Below, piece by piece: positions 1 to 8,095 of a DNA stretch of 64,000 nucleotides. Position numbers and translations under genes: made by a program. Each line of letters opens with the position of its first letter. Position 1 is the stretch's first letter. The DNA lies in the NCBI RefSeq assembly GCF_003254545.1, contig NZ_QJRH01000070.1, positions 1-64,000 on the forward strand. The letters run 5' to 3'. The notes below the pieces were generated by a model. The model ran no database searches and was not told the DNA's origin. It saw only the letters and a list, made by a program, of their open reading frames with translations. The stretch comes from Flavobacterium tistrianum (GTDB lineage Bacteria; Bacteroidota; Bacteroidia; Flavobacteriales; Flavobacteriaceae).

Positions 1-432
1 GGAAAGGACATGAACGAGTATGTTCAGGGCTTGAAAGGAGACACGGGAGCAGACGGAAAATCAGCGTTTGAAATCTGGAAAGAGCTTCCCGGTAACGACG
101 GAAAGGACATGAACGAATATATCGCAGGTCTTAAAGGAGACACGGGAGCAGACGGAAAATCAGCATTTGAAATCTGGAAAGAGCTTCCCGGCAACGACGG
201 AAAGGACATGAACGAGTATATCGCAGGCTTGAAAGGAGACACGGGAGCAGACGGAAAATCAGCATTTGAAATCTGGAAAGAGCTTCCCGGAAACGACGGA
301 AAGGACATGAACGAGTATGTTCAGGGCTTGAAGGGAGACACCGGAGCGGACGGAAAATCAGCATTTGAAATCTGGAAAGAGCTTCCTGGAAATGACGGAA
401 AAGACATGAACGATTATATTCAGGGCTTGAAA
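1..432 (+). repeat. 99-bp in-frame tandem repeats
   Basis: Unit starts (ATGAAC) fall at 10, 109, 208, 307 and 406, exactly 99 bases apart. The units are nearly identical at DNA level, differing mainly at silent third positions (for example GGTAAC, GGCAAC, GGAAAC). The last unit diverges into a Gly-X-Y tail after about 430. The array probably continues upstream of the window. Because the period is a multiple of three, unit gain or loss keeps the frame. Confidence 0.95.
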
Positions 433-1452
433 GGCGCAACGGGAGCAACCGGAGCAAAAGGAGATACCGGAGCGGATGGAGTAGCGTCACTTGTATCAGT
501 TGTAACTACAGGAAATACTATTGCGACTTATACAGATAAAGATGGTAATCCTGCGAAACTTCAGGAAACAGTAACAACTTTAGTAGATCAAGGTATAGGT
601 AAACACACTTATACAAATGAAAAAGGTGAAACTACCGATATAGATATTGTACAAGATATTGCAGATAATTTTCCTAATATTTTATTCAGAGAAAGACCAG
701 ATAAAGGACAAATTGTTTATGATGCAATTAAAAATATTATTGCGCAAGAACAAACTGTAACCACTTTAACTACTGGACAGGACACTTTAGGTAATGATGC
801 ATTAGTATATAAAGATGAGTATGGTAATATTAGCTATGTACCATTTTCAAATATTGTTACATCTGAAACAGCAACGACTTTAGCACATAATCCTACAAGT
901 AAAACATTAACATATACTGGAGAGAAAGAAACTTCGATTATAAATCTTAAAGATATTACTACTAAAACTTCAGATAAAGTTCTTACAGTAACAGGTACAG
1001 GAGCAACATTTACAGATGCTACTGTAGATATCGTACCATCAACAGTTGAAGGTGATGTATTGACAACAGTTAAAGATGAACAAGGTGTTGTTAATGTACA
1101 ATGGCAAGCGCCAGTTAGAAACAATGTAATGAGTATACAAATAACGAATACTGATTATGAAGTAACACCTACTGATTACACAATCATTGCAAGAAATTTG
1201 AGTGCAAATATTACTATAAAACTTCCTGAAGCAAAAGATAACAAAGGAAGAATATTGGTAATTAACCAATTCAACACAATGAAAGATGGAGTACCAGTTG
1301 TTGTTAATTTCAACACTCCGGTTATCTATTCTGACGATGCTCAGTATTCATACATAGCAGGAAGTGTCTCTGGAGGCGCAACCAATGGAAGCGCAAAAAT
1401 TACTTTGCAGTCTGACGGTGCAAATTGGTATGTAATCACTTATACAATGTAA
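1..1452 (+). CDS. Collagen-like repeat surface protein (5' end outside window)
   Basis: The reading frame is open from base 1, so the N-terminus lies upstream. The first ~145 residues are a 33-residue unit holding Gly-X-Y blocks (GLKGDTGADGKSAFEIWKEL) alternating with a short non-collagenous segment, ending in a purer Gly-X-Y stretch. About 330 residues of beta-rich, Thr/Val-rich sequence follow, and the last ~90 residues (from about base 1180) look like a compact C-terminal domain. No T9SS sorting domain or anchor is visible, and any signal peptide would lie outside the window. Collagen-like proteins with such globular tails usually form trimeric fibres; that role here is inference. The repeat part is visibly richer in G+C than the AT-rich remainder. 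The next gene follows after 75 bases and also encodes a secreted protein, so the two may be cotranscribed. Confidence 0.8.
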   Translation, partial: GKDMNEYVQGLKGDTGADGKSAFEIWKELPGNDGKDMNEYIAGLKGDTGADGKSAFEIWKELPGNDGKDMNEYIAGLKGDTGADGKSAFEIWKELPGNDGKDMNEYVQGLKGDTGADGKSAFEIWKELPGNDGKDMNDYIQGLKGATGATGAKGDTGADGVASLVSVVTTGNTIATYTDKDGNPAKLQETVTTLVDQGIGKHTYTNEKGETTDIDIVQDIADNFPNILFRERPDKGQIVYDAIKNIIAQEQTVTTLTTGQDTLGNDALVYKDEYGNISYVPFSNIVTSETATTLAHNPTSKTLTYTGEKETSIINLKDITTKTSDKVLTVTGTGATFTDATVDIVPSTVEGDVLTTVKDEQGVVNVQWQAPVRNNVMSIQITNTDYEVTPTDYTIIARNLSANITIKLPEAKDNKGRILVINQFNTMKDGVPVVVNFNTPVIYSDDAQYSYIAGSVSGGATNGSAKITLQSDGANWYVITYTM

Positions 1453-1468
1453 TATTAATATTATAAAT

Positions 1469-1488
1469 CCAGTCATGTATATGGCTGG
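1469..1488 (+). terminator. Weak hairpin between the two secreted-protein genes
   Basis: An 8-bp stem (CCAGTCAT with ATGGCTGG, one G-T pair) closes a 4-base loop, followed by a T-rich but interrupted tract. It could be a partial terminator or simply an mRNA-stabilising hairpin. Confidence 0.35.
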
Positions 1489-1527
1489 TATTTATATGTC
1501 TTAATTCATAAATGTTAATCAAAAATA

Positions 1528-3960
1528 ATGATGAAAAAAATACTTTTTAGTTTAATAATGATTTTTACCTTAATGCAGTCTTTTGCGCAAGGAGGTAAAA
1601 CAGTAGTAGTAGGAGGTAATCAAACAGGAGATAGTAATGCCACTTTTGAAATACTTTCACAAAATGGCACTAAAGGTTTTATGCCACCTAGATTTACAGA
1701 AAATCAAATGAAAACTTTACAGCCAACTTTGGGTGCTGCAAATAAAGGATTGACAGTTTTTAATACTGATGAAAGCTGTTTACAGACTTGGAAGGGAACA
1801 GAATGGTCAGAATGTGATGCGATTTCTTTAGCAAAATTTACTTATGATTGCTCTGCTAGTGGTGTAAAAGGAAGTTATTATGAAGGTGTGCCGGTAGGTA
1901 TTAATAATTATATTGAAATTACTGCGACAGTGGTTAAAGCTGGAACTTATACGTTTTACACAGAAACTGTAAATGGAGTACGATTTTCATATACTGGTAT
2001 TGTAGCAACAGTTCCTACAGCACCTATAAAAATTCAAATTCCAGCAATTGGTACTCCTACAAGTGTAAATGCTGCAGTTGGGTACAGAGTTTATGATCAA
2101 TCTGGTAAAGAGATTTGTAATGTTTCAAATTTCACAATACCAGTAACAGAGAATAACGCAGATTTTACAATTTCTTGTGATGAGACACAACCAGTTGGAA
2201 CATTTACAGAGGGGCAGCCTGTAAATCCTGTTACTAACGGCGTGAGTTTACAATTAGATGTAGCCGACTCAGGTTATTATTCTTTGCACACTAATGTTGT
2301 AGGGGCTAATGGTGCTGACACAGGAATGTGGTTTGAAGGAACTGGTTATGTATCTACAGCATCAGCAGCACGTATCATTTTATCAGCTAAAGGAACTCCA
2401 CAATGGGGAACAGATGGAAAACTTACCTTTACCCTATACGATAAAAATAATGTAGCAGTGGGATGTAATTTTACAATCACGTTGCAAAGTACAAAAGCAG
2501 GTTATACTTTAGATTGTTCTTCTTCAGGTGCAGTTGTAAATGGTGTTTTTGTTGAGACAAAAGGTGCATCATCAGCAAATTATTTGGCGCTTACACTTAA
2601 TGTTACAAAAACAGGACCATGGAAAATGACTACTGATGTGGTAAAGGGCGTATATTTTAGTGGGGTTGGATCTTTTGACACAACTGGGTCAACTACTGTT
2701 AATTTGTATGGAAACGGTCAAGCTGAAGCTGGAAGTGCAGGGTTGTATAATTTTAAAATATTAGATGCAGCAAATAAAAATGCAGAATTATGTACTCCTG
2801 CATCAAAAATTAATATTCAGCCAAATCAAGCCACTATGGTTTGTAATTCTCCATATCCTATAGTTATTAGTACAATGAAGGTCAATACTACGATTTCTGG
2901 AGGTGCAGCAACAATCTCTATGCCAGTAGATTTTTCTTCAACAGGGCCATATAATATTAGTGCAACTTCAGCAGGTGTTACAATTAAAGCTCAGGGAACT
3001 GTAACACAAATAGTAACGCCAACTACTATTACATTTACAGCATCTGGAAAGCCAACTCAGGCAAACAATGATGAAGGTATTGCTTTTACTTTAACTGATG
3101 CTTCAGGAGAGACTTGTGTTAGATACATTACAATTGTGGCTACTAAAGGAAGTACTAAAACATATCCAGCCAATAGCTGTAAAGATGCAATGGCTGATAA
3201 TGGAGGAGCGGGTGTAGCTCCAAACGGAGAATATTGGATTAAACCTGTTGCAACAGAGCCAGTCATGAAAACACTGTGTGATATGAGCAACGGTCAGACA
3301 TTAGTGTGGTCTTATTCTGAACAAACTGCTAAAAATGTTTATAATATGACAACAGCATCAACTAATTCTAATACTTATAGCTTAGCTAGTGATATGCCAG
3401 TTAATAATACTAATTTTGATAATGGAATCAAATACGATAACTTTAGAATGTCTTTATTGGCAATGCGATCTATTCTTGTTGCTAATGGTTCAATCTCTAG
3501 TTTAACTAGTGCTACCACAACGGCTAATAATAAATGGAGATTTAGAGTTGTTTCCACTTTAGCAAATGCTTCAAAAATTGATGATGCAAATGCCCAGAAT
3601 AACTATATTGAATTTAATCCAAATAGTGGTTATGGGTTTACCGCTAGTACTACAAACGGATGGCATAATTTTACAGGAAAATTAAAAGGAGTGTCGATTA
3701 GTAGTACATCAGGTGTTACTAAATATAATGGAGTTAATACGGGTAATAATAGTGGATTTTTTGGAACTCCTCAACGGCAAACGCTTTGGGGTTCAATAAT
3801 GCCTGTAAATGTTAACTCAGCAAACTATTTTGGTGGTTTTAATACTAGCGCTGAAGTTAGCGGTCACTTTATGGATTGCAACAATGGTCAAGTAACATGT
3901 AGTGGTGCAACCTTAGTGCCAAGTTCTGCAAATAAAGTGATACAAGTGTTTGCATTCTAG
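1528..3960 (+). CDS. Secreted multi-repeat protein with fibrinogen-like C-terminal domain
   Basis: A signal peptide (MMKKILFSLIMIFTLMQSFAQ) is followed by a short region naming the product in flavobacterial style (GTKGFMPPRFTENQ). About four Ig-like repeats of roughly 100 residues follow, each opening with a Cys-containing strand (YDCSAS, ISCDET, LDCSSS, MVCNSP). From about residue 545 there is a fibrinogen-like domain start: a conserved Cys, then Gly-rich GEYWIKP, then TLCDMSNGQTLVW, as in eukaryotic-type FReD modules. The C-terminus ends in VIQVFAF without a T9SS CTD, so the export route past the outer membrane is unclear. The likely role is adhesion or carbohydrate binding at the surface (inference). 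ATG ATG offers two adjacent starts; no Shine-Dalgarno is seen, as usual in this phylum. Confidence 0.75.
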   Translation: MMKKILFSLIMIFTLMQSFAQGGKTVVVGGNQTGDSNATFEILSQNGTKGFMPPRFTENQMKTLQPTLGAANKGLTVFNTDESCLQTWKGTEWSECDAISLAKFTYDCSASGVKGSYYEGVPVGINNYIEITATVVKAGTYTFYTETVNGVRFSYTGIVATVPTAPIKIQIPAIGTPTSVNAAVGYRVYDQSGKEICNVSNFTIPVTENNADFTISCDETQPVGTFTEGQPVNPVTNGVSLQLDVADSGYYSLHTNVVGANGADTGMWFEGTGYVSTASAARIILSAKGTPQWGTDGKLTFTLYDKNNVAVGCNFTITLQSTKAGYTLDCSSSGAVVNGVFVETKGASSANYLALTLNVTKTGPWKMTTDVVKGVYFSGVGSFDTTGSTTVNLYGNGQAEAGSAGLYNFKILDAANKNAELCTPASKINIQPNQATMVCNSPYPIVISTMKVNTTISGGAATISMPVDFSSTGPYNISATSAGVTIKAQGTVTQIVTPTTITFTASGKPTQANNDEGIAFTLTDASGETCVRYITIVATKGSTKTYPANSCKDAMADNGGAGVAPNGEYWIKPVATEPVMKTLCDMSNGQTLVWSYSEQTAKNVYNMTTASTNSNTYSLASDMPVNNTNFDNGIKYDNFRMSLLAMRSILVANGSISSLTSATTTANNKWRFRVVSTLANASKIDDANAQNNYIEFNPNSGYGFTASTTNGWHNFTGKLKGVSISSTSGVTKYNGVNTGNNSGFFGTPQRQTLWGSIMPVNVNSANYFGGFNTSAEVSGHFMDCNNGQVTCSGATLVPSSANKVIQVFAF

Positions 3961-4002
3961 TGTTTTATATTGTGATAAATAAAATATAATTAATTAAATT
4001 TA

Positions 4003-4036
4003 CTGTCCTTGAGCTTTCTTGAGGGCAGTTTTTTTT
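4003..4036 (+). terminator. Rho-independent terminator
   Basis: An 11-bp stem including G-T pairs (CTGTCCTTGAG with CTTGAGGGCAG) closes a CTTT loop and is followed by eight T. It ends transcription of the collagen-like/fibrinogen-like pair just before the thioredoxin-like gene. Confidence 0.85.
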
Positions 4037-4049
4037 ACGCTATCTAAAT

Positions 4050-5459
4050 ATGAAAAAACTTTGCAAAGCTGTCTTACTAATTTTATCTTGTTTGTCTATA
4101 CAAAATATAGTAGCGCAACGTAGTATAACATTTCAAACTGCAGGGCTTAACGTAGGAGATACCTGTTTGCTATATAACTATAAAAACGGTATGCCTGTAC
4201 TATTAGATAAAGCCATTGTTGATAAACCTGAAATTATTATTCTTAAAGACACCATGAACGTTGCCGAAGGGCTATACATGGTTATGTTGCCTCAGGTAAT
4301 TTCACCAAATCCTATTTCAGTTTTATATTCAAAAAAAGAAAAAAAGAATATTGATATACAGTATTTTGAAAATAATGAAAATGTTATTTTTAAAGATAGC
4401 GAGCAAAATAATGCATACGCAGCATATATAAAGCAAGCAGAAAAATTTTATAGGAATCAGCATCAATTAGAAGAAGATTTTTTGAATGAAACTGACAGTA
4501 TTGAACGAAAAAAAATAAGAAATAAAGCAATATCTGAACAGCAAATATTATATGACTATGGTAGGCATATAGCAAATGCATACAAAGGATCTGTACTCGA
4601 ACGGTTGATCACTTTTAATAATACTTTGCCAATTCCGGAGATGGCTTGGAATGCAGAACATTTAATGTATAAAGTAGATGAAATAGAATATCAAAATGCT
4701 ATAAAATTTATTCGTCAACATTATTGGGAAGGTGTAGATTTTAAAGATAGCATGTTGCTTAATACTCCTTATTTGCCCGGAAAAACAGGTCAATATATGA
4801 GTCTGTTTCACATAAATGATGTTACGAATACAAAGGAAGCTATAAAAGATTTACTAACTAAGGCTGCTGTAAATGAAGATATTTATCGAGTAGTCGAAGA
4901 AGCTTTGCTAAACATGTATTTAATAAAGCAAAGTGATTTTTTTAATGAAGAAATAGGAATTTACATTCTGCAAAATGAGCAAAAACAGGGTTTTACACCA
5001 GAATGGAGAAAAGAAATTATCAATTCTAGAATTTCTTTTATAAAAAAAAATAGAGTAGGAAGTGTAGCAACTGACCTTCAGTTAAAAGATAAAAATGGAG
5101 CAAAACATTCTTTACTAGATGTAAAATCAAAATATACATTGCTTTATTTTTTTGATCCAGATTGTTCAAGATGCATGAAGGTAACGCCCATTGTAAAAGA
5201 ATGGTTAAATAATACGACGGTAAAGAATATCACTGTTTTAGGAATCTATGTAAACAATGATAAAAAAGAATGGAATAAATATATCAATGAAAATGATTTT
5301 CCTACTAATTGGATTAATCTATGGGGAGACTCTGAGTTTGTTAAAATTAGAACGGATTATTGGTTAGAAAATATTCCCTCGATTTATCTGCTGGATGAGA
5401 ATAAAAAAGTCATTTTAAAAGATGTAACTTACAAACAGTTAATAGATTATTTCAAGTAA
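4050..5459 (+). CDS. Exported thioredoxin-like protein
   Basis: The protein starts with a signal peptide ending near IQNIVAQ, followed by a beta-rich N-terminal domain of the DUF4369 style and a helical central region. A C-terminal thioredoxin fold starts at about residue 345. The redox pair is CSRC at residues 372-375 in FFDPDCSRCMK, and the cis-Pro strand is visible in ENIPSIYLLDE. Family members of this layout are periplasmic or surface disulfide reductases in Bacteroidetes. The CSRC motif differs from the WCGPC of ResA-type proteins, so the redox potential or partner may differ. The ATG lies 13 bases after a terminator, so it needs its own promoter or readthrough; no clear TAnnTTTG is visible there. 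Confidence 0.75.
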   Translation: MKKLCKAVLLILSCLSIQNIVAQRSITFQTAGLNVGDTCLLYNYKNGMPVLLDKAIVDKPEIIILKDTMNVAEGLYMVMLPQVISPNPISVLYSKKEKKNIDIQYFENNENVIFKDSEQNNAYAAYIKQAEKFYRNQHQLEEDFLNETDSIERKKIRNKAISEQQILYDYGRHIANAYKGSVLERLITFNNTLPIPEMAWNAEHLMYKVDEIEYQNAIKFIRQHYWEGVDFKDSMLLNTPYLPGKTGQYMSLFHINDVTNTKEAIKDLLTKAAVNEDIYRVVEEALLNMYLIKQSDFFNEEIGIYILQNEQKQGFTPEWRKEIINSRISFIKKNRVGSVATDLQLKDKNGAKHSLLDVKSKYTLLYFFDPDCSRCMKVTPIVKEWLNNTTVKNITVLGIYVNNDKKEWNKYINENDFPTNWINLWGDSEFVKIRTDYWLENIPSIYLLDENKKVILKDVTYKQLIDYFK

Positions 5460-5532
5460 AATAAACAGAGCTAATTTACTACGTTTAATAAAAATCAAGT
5501 TGTTTGAGCTTTTAAGGGAAATAATTTTTTAA

Positions 5533-5566
5533 AAAAAAAGAGGAAGTTTTACTTCCTCTTTTTTTA
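5533..5566 (+). terminator. Rho-independent terminator
   Basis: The inverted repeat AAAGAGGAAGT / ACTTCCTCTTT closes a TTT loop and is flanked by A and T runs. The T run makes it a good terminator for the thioredoxin-like gene; the A run may make it bidirectional. Confidence 0.85.
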
Positions 5567-5784
5567 TTTAAAAAAGCAAGATTCTATCCAAAAACTATAT
5601 AAAGCATTTAGACAAGTAAAATGTTAAAAATTGGATGGTATAAAATTTATTAAAAAAATAAAATTTGTAAAGGTTTTGATAAATAGTTTGTTGATGTTTT
5701 TTAGTGTTTTTTTTTCACTTAGAAAATGACCTTATTTTAATACAAGTAAGGCTTTTACGGGGCATTCATATTTTACTATTGGTC

Positions 5785-5792
5785 TAGTTTTG
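5785..5792 (+). promoter_or_regulatory. Candidate Bacteroidetes promoter (-7 element)
   Basis: TAGTTTTG matches the Bacteroidetes -7 consensus TAnnTTTG and lies 37 bases before the ATG of the CHU_C gene. No good TTG element is visible 19-20 bases upstream, so the match is partial. The remainder of the 370-base gap (5460-5829) holds only the terminator above and AT-rich sequence. Confidence 0.45.
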
Positions 5793-5829
5793 TCCCGTTA
5801 ATTAATTAGGACTCATAAAGTAATATAAT

Positions 5830-7137
5830 ATGAAAAACAATACTAATTTATATAGAATACCAATAACAGATGAGTCTGTTGTAAATCAAAAAAATAAAAA
5901 AACTTTTTTTCATTGTGCCAGTTTTTTAATCCTTTTATCATCTACAAGCTATGCTCAGTTTGTAAATAACGGAGATGTTAAGATTGCCGATAATACAATC
6001 ATGGCAGTTTATATGGATTATGAAAATACACCGGCAGGGAATTTTATAAACGATGGAAAGCTGTATATTTTTCAAAACTGGAAAAATGATGGTCTAGTTA
6101 CCTATGCAGAAAATTTAAACGGTGCTACTTATTTCTACGGAAGTGATGATCAGTTTATAGAAGGAACACAGGTTTCTAATTTAAAAAATGTGTTTTTCGA
6201 GAATTTATCATCTCCAGTTCCTTTTCATTTGTCAGGTAAGATAGCTGTAGGAGGTAACTCAGAATTTAAGCAAGGAGTTGTACTTGCTAATGATTATGGA
6301 GGGAAAGTAATTTTTAGAGAGAATGCAGGACATACACTAACTAGTGATCTAAGTTTTGTAGACGGTCAGGTGGAGAAAGATGGTATTGCGGCATTTGAGT
6401 TTCCAGTAGGAGCAGGAAATTATTTTAGACCTTCATACCATGCGTCAGGTGCTAATAAAGGAGATGTTTACACTACACAATATTTTAACAAAAACTCTAG
6501 TACGATACATTCTCATGACAGCAGAGATGTAAACATTATAACAATTAATCCTAATGAGTATTGGGAAGTAACTAAGGATAAAGGTGCTAACAAAATTATT
6601 TTGAGTTTATCTATGGATAGCCGTACAACGCCTTCGGAGTTTTTCTACCCAAGTGATGATTACAGCGTGGTTATTACACGATGGGATCCAGCTTCAAATA
6701 AATGGATAAACGAAGGGGGGGATGTTAGCGCTCCTATAACAGCAAAGTCTTATGATAAGCTGATAACAACGCAAGTAAGCGGTTACGGGCTATTTACAAT
6801 GGCTTTGGTTAAGAAAACGCCACCACCGCCAAGCGACTTAGAAATTTATAATGCGCTTTCACCAAACGATGACGGTTTAAATGACAGCTTTGTTATAAAA
6901 GGAATTGACCAATTCCCAGATAACCAAGTCGAGATTTACAACAGATGGGGAGTTAAAGTTTATGACGCCAAGTCTTACAATGAAAGCGATAACATGTTTA
7001 GAGGATATTCAGATGGACGCGCTACAATTAAGAGAGGCGATAAACTTCCAACAGGAACTTACTTCTACATAGTGAGATATAATACTGGTAAAGAAGTTAA
7101 AGAGAGAACAGGTTATTTGTATATCAATAATCAATAA
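5830..7137 (+). CDS. T9SS substrate with gliding-motility-associated C-terminal domain (CHU_C, type B)
   Basis: A late signal segment (FHCASFLILLSSTSYAQ, about residues 27-43) precedes about 290 residues of beta-rich passenger. The last ~95 residues form a CHU_C sorting domain: YNALSPNDDGLNDSFVIKGI, then NRWGVKVYD and GTYFYIVRYN. This domain directs secretion through T9SS. In F. johnsoniae, type B domains such as that of SprB rely on a PorP/SprF-family protein, and such a gene follows after 19 bases. The protein is small for a type B substrate (435 aa). The passenger has no recognised enzyme motif; a surface or matrix role is inferred. A run of six G at 6715-6720 and a CCACCACCGCC linker precede the sorting domain. 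Confidence 0.85.
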   Translation: MKNNTNLYRIPITDESVVNQKNKKTFFHCASFLILLSSTSYAQFVNNGDVKIADNTIMAVYMDYENTPAGNFINDGKLYIFQNWKNDGLVTYAENLNGATYFYGSDDQFIEGTQVSNLKNVFFENLSSPVPFHLSGKIAVGGNSEFKQGVVLANDYGGKVIFRENAGHTLTSDLSFVDGQVEKDGIAAFEFPVGAGNYFRPSYHASGANKGDVYTTQYFNKNSSTIHSHDSRDVNIITINPNEYWEVTKDKGANKIILSLSMDSRTTPSEFFYPSDDYSVVITRWDPASNKWINEGGDVSAPITAKSYDKLITTQVSGYGLFTMALVKKTPPPPSDLEIYNALSPNDDGLNDSFVIKGIDQFPDNQVEIYNRWGVKVYDAKSYNESDNMFRGYSDGRATIKRGDKLPTGTYFYIVRYNTGKEVKERTGYLYINNQ

Positions 7138-7156
7138 TTAAAAGAACTTAGAACTA

Positions 7157-8074
7157 ATGAAAAAGATTTCATATTTATTAATTATGTTGTTCGTAGGAAT
7201 TTTGGAGACCTCCGCGCAACAGCAGTCGCAATATACGCAGTACATGTATAATACAATGACTATAAATCCAGGTTATACAGGAACTCGTGCAATACCAAGC
7301 ATATTTGGGTTGTACAGAACTCAATGGGTTGGACTAGATGGAGCTCCAAAAACAGCAAATTTTTCTATCGAAGCACCAATTACAGAAAATGGTCAAGGCC
7401 TCGGATTGTCAGTAATAAATGATCAAATTGGATTTACAAAGGAAACTACCGTGACAGCCAGCTATGCTTATCCGATTCAGCTTTCAGCAGATACATTTTT
7501 ATCTTTAGGTATTAGTGCTTCAGGAAATTTTGCACAAATAGATTATACTAAAGCAAAAATTCAAGATGTAAACGATCCATATCTTAGTGGTGTTTTGACA
7601 AAGAACTCTCCAAATTTTGGAGCAGGTGCTTATTTTCATTCAGAAAAATGGTATGCAGGTTTATCGGTGCCAATGATTTTAGAAACTAAGTTTTACGATG
7701 ATGTAAAAGTATCTGTTGCTTCTCAAAGAATGCATTTTTATGCAATGGGAGGTTATGTATTTGATCTTAATGATAATCTTAAATTTAAACCTGCAGCAAT
7801 GGTAAAAATGGTTAGCGGTGCACCTTTAGCAGTAGATTTGTCAGCAAACTTTCTGTTCAATGAGAAATTGACTTTAGGAGCGGCTTACAGATGGGATGCA
7901 GCAGTAAGTGCAATGGCTGGATTTCAGGTTACATCAGGTATGAATATTGGCTATGCTTATGATTATGATACGCAGAAAATTGGAAATTATAATTCAGGAT
8001 CTCATGAAATTTTTCTTCGTTTCGATTTATTTTCTTCAACCAAATACAGACTGGTTACTCCAAGATTCTTTTAA
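7157..8074 (+). CDS. PorP/SprF family outer-membrane protein
   Basis: A signal peptide (ends TSAQQ) is followed by the family signature QYTQYMYNTMTINPGYTGTR, then alternating beta-strands of a membrane barrel ending in a C-terminal Phe (TPRFF). The length of 305 aa is typical. In F. johnsoniae SprF is required for surface delivery of SprB, and PorP of Porphyromonas is a T9SS component. The tight spacing after the CHU_C gene suggests this copy is the dedicated partner of that substrate (inference). Confidence 0.9.
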   Translation: MKKISYLLIMLFVGILETSAQQQSQYTQYMYNTMTINPGYTGTRAIPSIFGLYRTQWVGLDGAPKTANFSIEAPITENGQGLGLSVINDQIGFTKETTVTASYAYPIQLSADTFLSLGISASGNFAQIDYTKAKIQDVNDPYLSGVLTKNSPNFGAGAYFHSEKWYAGLSVPMILETKFYDDVKVSVASQRMHFYAMGGYVFDLNDNLKFKPAAMVKMVSGAPLAVDLSANFLFNEKLTLGAAYRWDAAVSAMAGFQVTSGMNIGYAYDYDTQKIGNYNSGSHEIFLRFDLFSSTKYRLVTPRFF

Positions 8075-8095
8075 TAACTATAAATTAGGATAAAA

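Noticed and set aside
10..432. CRISPR array
   Set aside because: Units are 99 bp, in frame and contiguous, with no spacers; the 7-bp arrays at 39961 and 55987 also have no spacers.
24..490. Long antisense reading frames opposite the 99-bp repeats
   Set aside because: They arise from the repeat itself on the other strand; the product is an artefact of a Gly-rich coding array.
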